Below are positions 53,953 through 61,697 of a DNA stretch of 64,000 nucleotides, one piece after another; position 1 is the stretch's first letter; each line of letters begins with the position of its first letter. The translations under genes and the position numbers were made by a program. A model generated the notes under the pieces. That model saw nothing but the letters and a program-made list of their open reading frames with translations, did not search any database and had not been told where the DNA came from. This DNA comes from an uncultured Verrucomicrobia subdivision 3 bacterium (GTDB lineage Bacteria > Verrucomicrobiota > Verrucomicrobiia > Limisphaerales > UBA11358), in assembly GCA_903895255.1 (NCBI GenBank), contig CAITTG010000052.1, forward strand, positions 1 through 64,000, in the 5' to 3' direction.

Positions 53953-56256
53953 CTAGGCGGCCGCCGGGGGAGGGGGCGGGGTTTTCCAGGGGACTTCGAA
54001 AATGCGGACGGCGGTGCGGATGCCTTTGACGGTGACGGGGGGGAGTTCCACGCAGGTGGCGGCGAGTGCGGGGTCGTGTTGCTGGAGATGGCGGTGGGTG
54101 GCTTCGCTGATGATGATGCGGCCGCTGCCGGAAACGCCTTCGAGGCGGCTGGCGAGGTTCACTTCGCGACCAAAGACGGTATAGCTAAAAATGTGGTCGG
54201 CGGAGCCCATCAAGCCGACAATCACGGTGCCGGTGTTGATGCCGGTGCCCAGTTGCAAGGCCCGCAGGGGGGCTTTGGGGGGCAAGCCGGCGGCGACGCG
54301 CTCGCGGTTTTCGGCTTCGCGGGTGACATTTTCGGCCAGGCGCGCCTCATTTAATTGCTGGATGGCCCGCTGGGCGGCGAGGGCGGCGCGGACGCAGCCG
54401 AGCGCGTGCGGGTCTTTTTCCAAGGGGGCGCCCCAGAAGGCCATGACGCAGTCGCCGATGTATTTATCGAGCGTGCCGCCATGGGCGATGACGGCATCGG
54501 CGACCTTGGCGAGGTACATGTTAACCGTTTCCAGGGTTTCCCGGGCGGATTCATCAAAACACTGTTCGGCCGCAGTGTGATCCAGTTGGTGGTGCTGGAC
54601 GTGGTTCAGGACATTTTCCTGCATTTCATCGGTGAGGGTGGTAAAGCCGCGAATGTCGGCAAAAAACACGGTGACTTCGCGCCGGTTGCCGCCCATGGAA
54701 AAATTTTCCGCGTCGAGCAATTCATTGACGACGTCCGGGGAGACGATTTTGGAAAAGACGGATTTGACGCGGCGTTTTTCGCGTTCCTCGACCATCACGA
54801 GATACACCACGAGCAGGCCGTGTTCCACGAGCATGCCGCCCACCACGGGCAGGAACAGGGGCAGCCAATAACGCCAGACGATGTAAACGGCAAAGCACAC
54901 CACAACATAGGCCACAATCAGCCCCGCGACCGTGAGGCTCGCAAAGACAATGCGGGAGCGCATCTGCCAGGTGATGAAGGCGACGGTCAGACCCAGGCAG
55001 CAAATGAGGGCGAGCTCCACGGGCAGGGGGGCGCGCTGAATGAACCGGCCGGTGATGAGGGAATTGGCCACATTCCAATAGGTGCTGACAAGCAGGGTGT
55101 CGTTTTCCAGGGGGGTGGCACCACGGTCGGAAAGGTCGTTACCCTCGGCGGCCGAGCCGACGATGACGATTTTGCCACGAAAATCGGCGCGCAAGCCATT
55201 GGTCTCGCCCGCGACCCGGTGCTTGTGCTCGACGAGCAGATTCTCCAAGGGCGCTTCCACAATCCGGGGGTCGCCATTGGTGAGTTGCCAGTCCACAAAG
55301 AAATTGCCCTGGGCATCCACGGGGATCACGCGTTCGAGGCTGCCGCTGCCGTGCAACACGATGCGGCCGTGGGGGAGGTCGAGCTGGGCTTTTTTCAGGT
55401 CAAGTTTGAGTTCCTGGGCGGCGAGGAGAATGCCCATTTGCCAGGTGGGTTCATCGGTAAAGGCGCGGGCGCGGGCCGGGACGCCGGGCGGGAGGGGGTC
55501 GCCAATCAGATCCGCAGGTTTGTAATTATTATCCGCGTCCACGGGCAGTTCCACGATATTGGTGCTGCCGTTTTGGGGCAGGAGAATTTTGCCGGGCAGG
55601 ACCACGGCATGCTTCAAATCGAGATCGATTTGCGGGTCGGCGGCGACTTTGCGGAGGAGGGGATCCCAACGGCGCACCTGGCGAAAGGCGTGCACCTCGC
55701 GCAGGGTGCCATCGGAGTCTTTCTCGGTGGAAACATCGCCGACGGCGAGGGCGTTGGTGGCGAAGAGGTCCGGGGGTTCGCTCTGGGGGGTGGAGGCAAT
55801 GATGACGTCCCCGGCTTGATGGTCTTCCAAGGCAAAATAATCGTCGGATTCCAGATATTTTCCGTTGGGCAGACTGACCATGGGGTGGTCGCGGCGCAAC
55901 TCGCCAAAGATAATGTCGAACGCCACGGCCTTGGCGCCTTCCGCCGCGAGTTCCTGCACCAGCCGGCCGTAAATCAAACGGGGCCAATAGAGGCCGTAGT
56001 GATAATCCAAATAGGGATCATTTTTGATGGCGTCAATGGAGGAATCCTCCATGGCCACGAAGGCCAGGTTGGTGGCCACGGGGGCGGCAAAATGGAGAGC
56101 GGCGCGCGCGCGCAGATCGTAGGTAATGCGCTCCATGCGCTCCGCCAAATCCCAGCGGGGAAAGAGCACCGGGGAAAGGAGGCGAAAGAGGCAAACCAAA
56201 GCGATCACCGCCAATGCCAGCAGCACCGGCGTGCGCTTGAGGGGTTTCAGCTTCAC
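53953..56256 (-). CDS. CHASE2-domain adenylate/guanylate cyclase
   Basis: A 767-residue membrane enzyme. The N-terminal membrane segment is LALAVIALVCLFRLLSPVLF. A CHASE2 extracytoplasmic domain follows (ERITYDLRARAAL, MEDSSIDAIKNDPYLDYHYG, FRGKIVIVGSAAEGND). Three membrane segments come at about 400-500. A class III cyclase domain starts EVTVFFADIRGFTTLTDEM (metal Asp), includes YIGDCVMAFWGAP and ALQLGTGINTGTVIVGLMG, and ends with FGREVNLASRLEGVSGSG. It makes cAMP or cGMP; which one is not clear from these motifs. GTG start at 56256; no nearer ATG is in frame. The FecR gene is just upstream on the same strand. Confidence 0.92.
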   Translation of the reverse strand: MKLKPLKRTPVLLALAVIALVCLFRLLSPVLFPRWDLAERMERITYDLRARAALHFAAPVATNLAFVAMEDSSIDAIKNDPYLDYHYGLYWPRLIYGRLVQELAAEGAKAVAFDIIFGELRRDHPMVSLPNGKYLESDDYFALEDHQAGDVIIASTPQSEPPDLFATNALAVGDVSTEKDSDGTLREVHAFRQVRRWDPLLRKVAADPQIDLDLKHAVVLPGKILLPQNGSTNIVELPVDADNNYKPADLIGDPLPPGVPARARAFTDEPTWQMGILLAAQELKLDLKKAQLDLPHGRIVLHGSGSLERVIPVDAQGNFFVDWQLTNGDPRIVEAPLENLLVEHKHRVAGETNGLRADFRGKIVIVGSAAEGNDLSDRGATPLENDTLLVSTYWNVANSLITGRFIQRAPLPVELALICCLGLTVAFITWQMRSRIVFASLTVAGLIVAYVVVCFAVYIVWRYWLPLFLPVVGGMLVEHGLLVVYLVMVEEREKRRVKSVFSKIVSPDVVNELLDAENFSMGGNRREVTVFFADIRGFTTLTDEMQENVLNHVQHHQLDHTAAEQCFDESARETLETVNMYLAKVADAVIAHGGTLDKYIGDCVMAFWGAPLEKDPHALGCVRAALAAQRAIQQLNEARLAENVTREAENRERVAAGLPPKAPLRALQLGTGINTGTVIVGLMGSADHIFSYTVFGREVNLASRLEGVSGSGRIIISEATHRHLQQHDPALAATCVELPPVTVKGIRTAVRIFEVPWKTPPPPPAAA

Positions 56257-56273
56257 ATCCGGTTATTAAAGAA

Positions 56274-56306
56274 AAACCCAGAGCAACACAAGGCTGCTCT
56301 GGGTTT
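56274..56306 (-). terminator. intrinsic terminator after the FecR gene
   Basis: A 12-bp perfect stem (AAACCCAGAGCA/TGCTCTGGGTTT) with a 9-base loop, followed on the minus strand by TTCTTTAATAACC. It lies 18 bases after the FecR stop and just before the GTG start of the cyclase gene, so it could limit read-through into that gene. Confidence 0.82.
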
Positions 56307-56324
56307 ATTAAGCGGAGAAATGGT

Positions 56325-57260
56325 TTATTGGGCGGTCATGACCGGCGGCTTGGTCGGGTCCGTGGGGGTGGTGACGCCGCCAGAAATGGTAATGACTTGG
56401 CCTTGGAGGCCGACAATAACCAAGGACAGTGTGTTCACGGAACCGGATTCGAGCGTTTCCACGGCCGCAGTGGCCAGGGTGCTAATCTGGGAAATAAGGC
56501 CCTGGAGATTGCCGGTGGCTCCAGACTGTTGGATGGTGGCGGTCAACTGACCGATCAGTTGCTGGCTCAAGCTGAAGGACTGGCCGGGGCTGACCGTGAC
56601 TTGCACGGGCGGGAAGGGGGTGCCATCCGGGGCGGTCACGGGATTGCCATTGGCATCGGTCACGGTGAAAGAGAGCCAGACGGTGCCGCTCAGCACGGAG
56701 CAATCGCTGCCGTTACCATCCGAGGACAGGGAAAACTGGGTGCCGCGCACAGCAGCCACGCCGTTCGGGATTTTGACGAAATATTCGGAGGAGGGGCTAA
56801 CCTTGCGCACGCTGGCAAGAATGCTGCCTTTCTTGAGGTTGAATTCAGCGCCACTGATGCTCGTGGGGTCGGCAGTCGGGACCATGATTTTATCAATCCC
56901 GAAGGTGGTGTTCGGACGCAAACGGATCATGTTGACTTCCCGTTGGGGCAACACGTTGTTGGCGGGGTCGTTACGGGTGTCATTCTTAAGAGAGGTAACG
57001 TTGCGGTCCGCCTGGGATTGACCGACCAAAATATCAACGGTCGAACCGGCACCGGAGCGTACGAGCGATCCGGGCTCCAAAGATTTGCCAACCAAAGCGG
57101 GGTGCCAAGTGGAACCGCCATCCAAGGAATACTCGGCAATGCCTTGCACACGGGCAATGGTGACGACACCGGAACGATCGTCATTGGCCAGAGCGGCCAG
57201 ATTCGCCAAGAGGGCCACAGCACTCAACACGGCAGCAAATAAAAGCTTGTAGTTTTTCAT
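56325..57260 (-). CDS. secreted FecR-domain protein
   Basis: A 311-residue exported protein. The ATG at 57260 was chosen because it is followed directly by a signal peptide (KNYKLLFAAVLSAVALLANLA) and is preceded by AAAGGT; the frame is open further upstream but that would put a Pro-rich cytoplasmic stretch before the signal. The FecR domain includes SLEPGSLVRSGAGSTVDIL, LRPNTTFGIDKI and VRGTQFSLSSDGNG. Low-complexity Ser/Thr/Gln sequence follows. Its role is as an extracytoplasmic signalling or binding domain. It neighbours the CHASE2 cyclase gene, an association known for other FecR/CHASE2 pairs. Confidence 0.85.
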   Translation of the reverse strand: MKNYKLLFAAVLSAVALLANLAALANDDRSGVVTIARVQGIAEYSLDGGSTWHPALVGKSLEPGSLVRSGAGSTVDILVGQSQADRNVTSLKNDTRNDPANNVLPQREVNMIRLRPNTTFGIDKIMVPTADPTSISGAEFNLKKGSILASVRKVSPSSEYFVKIPNGVAAVRGTQFSLSSDGNGSDCSVLSGTVWLSFTVTDANGNPVTAPDGTPFPPVQVTVSPGQSFSLSQQLIGQLTATIQQSGATGNLQGLISQISTLATAAVETLESGSVNTLSLVIVGLQGQVITISGGVTTPTDPTKPPVMTAQ

Positions 57261-57295
57261 ATCGACCTTTTTTATTTCTTTTTCAATACCATACA

Positions 57296-57323
57296 AATAT
57301 AAGGGAGCTGGGTCAAATGTCAA
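57296..57323 (-). promoter_or_regulatory. sigma-70-type promoter of the FecR gene
   Basis: On the minus strand: -35 TTGACA (57318-57323), 16-base spacer, -10 TATATT (57296-57301), giving a leader of about 30-35 bases before the ATG at 57260. Confidence 0.75.
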
Positions 57324-57385
57324 AGCAATATTTGGGTATAAATTGCCTTGGACAAGGCGGTTTTTCCGGGGCGGCGGCGGGGAAA

Positions 57386-57546
57386 GTCCGCAGTCCAAGG
57401 TCTAATGTCGGGGAAGGGGCGAGGGGCGAGTGACGGGTGACGGGTGACGGGTGACGGGTGACGGGTGACGGGTGACGGGTGACGGGTGACGGGTGACGAG
57501 TGACGAGTGACGAGGGGCGGGTGACGAGGGGCGAGGGGCGGGCGAG
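57386..57546 (+). repeat. 23-unit heptamer array, GTC-words then GAC-words in one phase
   Basis: All 161 bases divide into 7-bp words: GTCCGCA, GTCCAAG, GTCTAAT, GTCGGGG, AAGGGGC, GAGGGGC, GAGTGAC, then nine GGGTGAC, two GAGTGAC, GAGGGGC, GGGTGAC, GAGGGGC, GAGGGGC, GGGCGAG. The word changes but the 7-bp phase does not. Confidence 0.9.
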
Positions 57547-57668
57547 GGGGGGATTTATGGCCGCAAAGGAACGCAAAGAAAGCAGAGTCTGGGAGGGGGA
57601 TCCGGGGATTTTTTAACCACGAAGGACGCGAACAACACGAAAAGGGCGGGCGGGGTGGAAAGGGGAAA

Positions 57669-57770
57669 CTTCAAAATCCAAACTTCAATATTCAGAGAAT
57701 ATTCAAGTTTCAAACTTCAAGCCGGGGCGGAGAAAAAATTAACGCAAAGGCGCAGAGGCGCAGAGGGCGG
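57669..57770 (+). repeat. composite repeat: TTCAAA-type heptamers followed by CGCAAAGG-type 8-mers
   Basis: 57669-57720: CTTCAAA, ATCCAAA, CTTCAAT, ATTCAGA and following words. 57738-57770: GCAAAGGC, GCAGAGGC, GCAGAGGG (8-bp words). The same two blocks in the same order recur at 59047-59169. Confidence 0.85.
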
Positions 57771-57808
57771 TTGCCTTGGGGGGTGAGGGGGATTACAGTG
57801 GCGGCATT

Positions 57809-58717
57809 GTGGATATCGCGGCGTACTGGTTGAAGCAACTGGCGAAGGTCAAGGTGGACCGGGCGTCGGGTGACCCCGCGCCGCACAAGCCGCTGTTGCT
57901 GCTGGTGGTGCTGGACCTGGCGGAGGCGGGGTTGCTGGAAACGGAGATGCTGCCGCTCAGCGGGGAACTGGCTTTCCGGTTCCTGGCTTACTGGACGGTG
58001 GTGGCGGCCCGACGCAAACAGCGTCCAGACCTGCGGCTGCCGTTTCATCATTTGAAGACCAGCGGGTTCTGGGCGGCGCTGACGCAGGACGGTCAACCGT
58101 CACCCAGCAACCGGCTTACGGCTTACGCCAAACTAGACAGTTCCTTCTTAAAGTGCCTTCACGAGGAAAAATTCCGAGACCAAGCGCGGCGATTGATCGT
58201 GACGAATTATTTCAATGGGGAGGAACGGGCCGGGCTGTGCGCCTTGCTGGACATTCCGGTGCCGGGCGAAACGCAGATGCTGCGCGAAACGGCGGCCATT
58301 GAAGCGGCGGCGGCGGTGGCGGTGGCACAGGGCCGGGAGGCGCGGTTCCGGCTGACGGTCATTCCCGCTTATAATTACACCTGCGCCCTGACGGGCTACC
58401 GGTTGGTGACGGTGGACAGCGGGAGCATTGTGGACGCGGCGCACATCCACCGGTTCGCCGACAGTCGGAACAACGATCCGCGCAACGGCCTGGCCCTGTG
58501 CAAAAACGCCCACTGGCTTTTCGACACCGGCCTGTGGACGCTGGACGACGATTACCGGGTGCGCGTGGCGGCCACGAAGTTTTCCGAATCCGGCGCGGAA
58601 GGGTTACGTTTAAAAACTCTGGAAGGACAGAAAATCCGCCTGCCGGCGGCCAGCCAGTACTGGCCGGACCCGGTGCATATGGCGTGGCATCGGAATAACC
58701 GGTTTAGGGGGTGTTAG
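57809..58717 (+). CDS. HNH endonuclease (restriction-like)
   Basis: A 302-residue protein from the GTG at 57809; upstream in-frame alternatives such as TTG at 57776 lie in repeat-like sequence. The N-terminal region (VDRASGDPAPHKPLLLLVVLDL) is the common DNA-sensing front of HNH proteins of the restriction type. The HNH motif itself is YTCALTGYRL, then DAAHIHRFADSRNNDPRNG and LALCKNAHWLFD, with the two His and Asn positions. It is the only plus-strand gene among the surrounding minus-strand genes and is bracketed by composite short-word repeats. It is an orphan with no methyltransferase, so it may act as a defence nuclease or a mobile-type nuclease. Confidence 0.85.
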   Translation: MDIAAYWLKQLAKVKVDRASGDPAPHKPLLLLVVLDLAEAGLLETEMLPLSGELAFRFLAYWTVVAARRKQRPDLRLPFHHLKTSGFWAALTQDGQPSPSNRLTAYAKLDSSFLKCLHEEKFRDQARRLIVTNYFNGEERAGLCALLDIPVPGETQMLRETAAIEAAAAVAVAQGREARFRLTVIPAYNYTCALTGYRLVTVDSGSIVDAAHIHRFADSRNNDPRNGLALCKNAHWLFDTGLWTLDDDYRVRVAATKFSESGAEGLRLKTLEGQKIRLPAASQYWPDPVHMAWHRNNRFRGC

Positions 58718-58839
58718 ATACAGCGTGCTTTACTTCGCCTCCCTCCTCTTTGAAAGCCCAGGTTTGCCCTGTGACTGATGGATGATTTCGGCAAGGAGAT
58801 GTTCTGGCCCAAAAATTTTCTGCGACTGGCTTGGCCGGA

Positions 58840-58935
58840 GCTTGGTTGGCGGGGGCTTTTTAATCAGAAACTCGTCACCTCGTTTCCTACCAGATCAGGG
58901 TTTTGGTGGGTTGATGGTGGCCGGGACGACTGCCC
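58840..58935 (+). repeat. copy of the about 100-bp dispersed repeat
   Basis: Matches 61590-61690 through CAGAAACTCGTCACCTCGTT, CCTAC, ATCAGGGTTT, then GGCCGGGACG, at about 70 percent by eye. A fragment in reverse orientation is at 5769-5794. Confidence 0.7.
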
Positions 58936-58958
58936 AAAAGCGGAAACGATGGGGAAAA

Positions 58959-59042
58959 GTCCAAGGTCCAAGGTCCAAGGTCTAAAGTCGGGGAAGGGGG
59001 GACGAGGGGTGAGTGACGAGTGACGAGTGACGAGTGACGGGT
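58959..59042 (+). repeat. 12-unit heptamer array, GTC-words then GAC-words
   Basis: In 7-bp phase: GTCCAAG (three), GTCTAAA, GTCGGGG, AAGGGGG, GACGAGG, GGTGAGT, GACGAGT (three), GACGGGT. Confidence 0.88.
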
Positions 59043-59046
59043 GGAT

Positions 59047-59169
59047 GGGGGAAAATTCAAAATCCAAACTTCAATCTTCAGAGAATATTCAAGGTTCAAA
59101 CTTCAAGCGGGGGCGGGCGGGGCGGAGAAAAATTAACGCAAAGACGCAAAGACGCAGAGGCGCAGAGGG
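59047..59169 (+). repeat. composite repeat: TTCAAA-type heptamers then CGCAAAGA-type 8-mers
   Basis: 59047-59107 AATTCAAAATCCAAACTTCA and following words; 59138-59169 GCAAAGAC (two), GCAGAGGC, GCAGAGGG. Same order as the module at 57669-57770. Confidence 0.85.
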
Positions 59170-59231
59170 CGGAGTCCACGGTCTAATGTCTGAAGGCGAG
59201 GGGAGTGGGGATGGACGGAAAGGGTCTGGGG

Positions 59232-61106
59232 CTAGTCGCGGGCTTGGTCGGCGAGGGTTTGTTCGACGGCGGCGAGGCAGGCGGTGGCCATGGGGTTGTC
59301 CCGAGGCTGGAGTTGCAGGGAGCGCAGCAGCCAGGGCCGGGCGGCGGCGTAGTCGCCGTGTTGCATATAGAGCCAGCCCATGGTGGCGGCGGTGTAATAG
59401 CCGTTGGGATCGTGACGATCGGCGGCATCCAGTGTCCGCGTGGCTTCGTCCGGGCGGCCGAGGGATTCCAGGCAGGTGCCGGCGCGAACGTAAGCGGGGG
59501 CGTAATGGGGGTTGAGTTTCTGGCTGCGCTGGAACCAGGTCAGGGCGGTGGTGACGAGGGCGGCGTTGTTGGATTCCGCGCCAAAGGCGGCGGTGCGGTA
59601 ATCTTCGCCGATGTCGTAAGCGTTGACGAAATTGGCGGGTTCCCAGGCGAAGGCCTGTTCGCGGGCCGCGGCCTGGGGGAGGGAGTTGGCGGGAAGCGCG
59701 TCGGCGCGGACCAGCCACCAGGCTTGGTGGCCGAGACGATAGGTTTGCCAGCCGAGGAAGACCATGACGGCGGCCAAAACCAGGGTGGAGGCGAGTTTCA
59801 AGGGGAGCCGGACCCGCCACCAATAACGGTCGGTGGCGAAACGGAGGTTGCTGCTGAGGAGGGCAAGCAGGGTGAGGGCGAGCAGGCCATCGGCGGGCAC
59901 GTGGAGGTTAAAATCCACGAGGGAATGCACGGCCATGGCGGTGAGACCGCCGAGCAGGCCGAGAAAGCAGGCGAAGCGGTTGCTCAAACCGCTGGCAAAA
60001 TCGCCGTCGGCCCGGCGCACCCGCGTCCAGGTCCGGCGGACGCCGAGGACGAAGAGCACGAGGCCGGCGAGCAGGAGGAGGCCGCCCACGAGTCCCCAGT
60101 CGGTGAGGAGGTTTAAATAGTCGGAGTGCACCCAGCCAACGCGCAATTGCACGTCGGGCGGGCGGTATTCATTGAAATACTCGTTAAAATGGGCGGGGCC
60201 GACGCCCCACCAGAAATGGTCGAGCCACATGCGTCCGGCGGCGGTCCAGACCTGGAGCCGGGAATAGATGTCGAGGTTCACGCCGCCCTCGGGACGGACG
60301 AGATGGTTGTCAAACTTGGAGGCGCGGGAGAGCCAGAGGCCCGCGGCGGTGGCGGTCCCGGCGGCGAGGAGGACCAGGGTGAGGGCGGCAAATTTGCGGT
60401 GCTGGCGATGGCCGAGGAGGATGAGGAGGACGACGAGCAAGCCGATGGTGGTGGCGATCCAGCCGCCCCGGGAAAAGGTGACGGCGACGCCGGCCAGCAG
60501 GACGACGAAGCAATAGCCGAGGAGGATGCGGGTGAGGGGTTCGAGGCGGCCAACCAGAATCAGGGCAATGGTCATGGGCAGGAGCATTTCCAAATAACCG
60601 CAGAAATGGTCGGGGGAAAAGAAGGGTCCAGAGGCGCGGCCGGGGTCGAAGAAGGGGACCCACCAGATGTGGGTGGCGTGGGTGACATATTGGGCGACGG
60701 CGTAGCTGGCGGAGACCATGGCCACGGTGATGAGCACGAGACTGAGGGTGAGGACGAGGTCCTGGTGATACGCGTTGTTTAGGATGGCCAGGAAGAGGAA
60801 GGTAAAGACGAGGACCTGGAGGAGTTCCTGGCGGCCGACGTATTCAATTTCGCAGGTGAAATAGCGGCCGACGGCGTAGAGGGCGAAGGCGAGCACGGGC
60901 CAGATGATGGGCGGGCAGAGGAACTGGGGTTTGGGGCTGCGCCACAGGCGCAGGATCCAGAGCGCGAGCACGCCGATGGTGAGGGCTTGCACGACGAGGA
61001 ACCAGGCGCCGACGCCGGCGAAGGCGAGGGCGGTGAAAATGAGGATGGTCAGGATCAGGCCGAAGATTCCGCGGCGGCAGCCTTCATCCCAAGTTTCGTG
61101 GTGCAT
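59232..61106 (-). CDS. O-antigen ligase/polymerase-like membrane protein with C-terminal TPR domain
   Basis: A 624-residue protein with about ten hydrophobic segments in residues 15-440 (for example FGLILTILIFTALAFAGVGA and ILLGYCFVVLLAGVAVTFSR). The Wzy_C-type region includes GPFFSPDHFCGYLEMLLP, VTFSRGGWIATTIGLLVVLL and VHSDYLNLLTDWGLVGGLLL, the periplasmic loop of O-antigen ligases. The C-terminal about 130 residues are TPR-like (AAFGAESNNAALVTTALTWF, NPHYAPAYVRAGTCLESLGR), an arrangement seen in several Verrucomicrobiota and Planctomycetota enzymes. It probably polymerises or transfers surface polysaccharide. Start ATG at 61106. Confidence 0.85.
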   Translation of the reverse strand: MHHETWDEGCRRGIFGLILTILIFTALAFAGVGAWFLVVQALTIGVLALWILRLWRSPKPQFLCPPIIWPVLAFALYAVGRYFTCEIEYVGRQELLQVLVFTFLFLAILNNAYHQDLVLTLSLVLITVAMVSASYAVAQYVTHATHIWWVPFFDPGRASGPFFSPDHFCGYLEMLLPMTIALILVGRLEPLTRILLGYCFVVLLAGVAVTFSRGGWIATTIGLLVVLLILLGHRQHRKFAALTLVLLAAGTATAAGLWLSRASKFDNHLVRPEGGVNLDIYSRLQVWTAAGRMWLDHFWWGVGPAHFNEYFNEYRPPDVQLRVGWVHSDYLNLLTDWGLVGGLLLLAGLVLFVLGVRRTWTRVRRADGDFASGLSNRFACFLGLLGGLTAMAVHSLVDFNLHVPADGLLALTLLALLSSNLRFATDRYWWRVRLPLKLASTLVLAAVMVFLGWQTYRLGHQAWWLVRADALPANSLPQAAAREQAFAWEPANFVNAYDIGEDYRTAAFGAESNNAALVTTALTWFQRSQKLNPHYAPAYVRAGTCLESLGRPDEATRTLDAADRHDPNGYYTAATMGWLYMQHGDYAAARPWLLRSLQLQPRDNPMATACLAAVEQTLADQARD

Positions 61107-61213
61107 GCGGGAGGGTTAATTAAACACCGATGGACCGGGAACGTGACGTTTGCACAAGGTGGATAATGATGGCTAAAACGGGCTTTAAAACAAGGATAAA
61201 GGGGGGGACTAGC

Positions 61214-61317
61214 AAACTTCAAGCTCCAACCTCCAAGCTCCAGAGAATATTCAAATTCCAAGCATCAAGCTTCAAGGAAACGGATTGGACGCAGGGAACG
61301 CATAGGACGAAGGGATG
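61214..61317 (+). repeat. TTCAAG-type heptamers followed by 9-bp words
   Basis: 61214-61270: AAACTTC, AAGCTCC, AACCTCC, AAGCTCC and so on. 61282-61317: GGATTGGAC, GCAGGGAAC, GCATAGGAC, GAAGGGATG. Confidence 0.75.
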
Positions 61318-61465
61318 GGCGGGCGGGAGGATGAAGTATATTCTAAAATCACAGGGTATGCGGAGGTGCCGCGGGTCACGGACCCGCGCGCCGGGGATGG
61401 TGGGGGGAATATTCAAACTTGAAACTTCACTATTCAGGGAATATTCAAGCTTCAAACTGGGGAAA

Positions 61466-61528
61466 GTCTACGGTCCAAGGTCTAATGTCGAAGAAGGGGT
61501 GACGAGTGGCGAGGGGCGGGTGGCGAGG
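61466..61528 (+). repeat. nine-unit heptamer array, GTC-words then GAC/GGC-words
   Basis: In 7-bp phase: GTCTACG, GTCCAAG, GTCTAAT, GTCGAAG, AAGGGGT, GACGAGT, GGCGAGG, GGCGGGT, GGCGAGG. Confidence 0.85.
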
Positions 61529-61589
61529 GGAAAGCGGAAAGGGGAAACTTCAAAGTCCAAACTTCAATCTCCAAGCTGGGGCGGGCGGG

Positions 61590-61690
61590 GAGGCTGGCAA
61601 GGAGGTTCGGATTTATTCAGAAACTCCTTACGTCGTTTCCTACATTATCAGGGTTTCTTTGGGATCGTTGCGACCGGGACGGCCGCACTC
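61590..61690 (+). repeat. second copy of the about 100-bp dispersed repeat
   Basis: CAGAAACTCCTTACGTCGTT, CCTAC, ATCAGGGTTT and ACCGGGACGG line up with the copy at 58840-58935. It overlaps the end of the region just before the stop of the Asp-box protein gene. Confidence 0.7.
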
Positions 61691-61697
61691 CTTGCCT

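Larger units (their letters stand above)
57261..57808. other. 548-bp intergenic, FecR promoter plus short-word repeat module
   Basis: Left part is the FecR promoter. The rest is repeat words: the GTC/GAC heptamers (57386-57546), then CGCAAAGG-type 8-mers (about 57568) and the CCACGAAGGACGCG element (57618), then the TTCAAA heptamers and CGCAAAGG words (57669-57770). No gene recognised. Confidence 0.75.
58718..59231. other. 514-bp intergenic with dispersed repeat plus short-word repeats
   Basis: 58840-58935 is the dispersed repeat shared with 61590-61690. After it come GTC/GAC heptamers (58959-59042), TTCAAA words and CGCAAAGA 8-mers (59047-59169). No gene recognised. Confidence 0.75.
61107..61697. 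other. 591-bp intergenic made mostly of short-word repeats
   Basis: 61214-61270 TTCAAG-type heptamers, 61282-61317 9-bp words, 61410-61460 TTCAAA words, 61466-61528 GTC/GAC heptamers, 61549-61575 TTCAAA words and 61590-61690 dispersed repeat. No gene recognised. Confidence 0.75.

Noticed and set aside
54002..54580. Several plus-strand ORFs within the cyclase region
   Set aside because: Shadows of the minus-strand cyclase gene.
54355..56550. 731-residue plus-strand ORF
   Set aside because: Antisense to the CHASE2 cyclase gene, whose motifs are complete; composition is Gly/His/Ala-rich shadow text.
57421..57546. CRISPR array or minisatellite coding repeat
   Set aside because: Seven-bp units without spacers, and in an intergenic region.
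58778..59099. Short ORFs in both directions in the repeat region
   Set aside because: Their residues come from heptamer words and the dispersed repeat; no signs of a gene.
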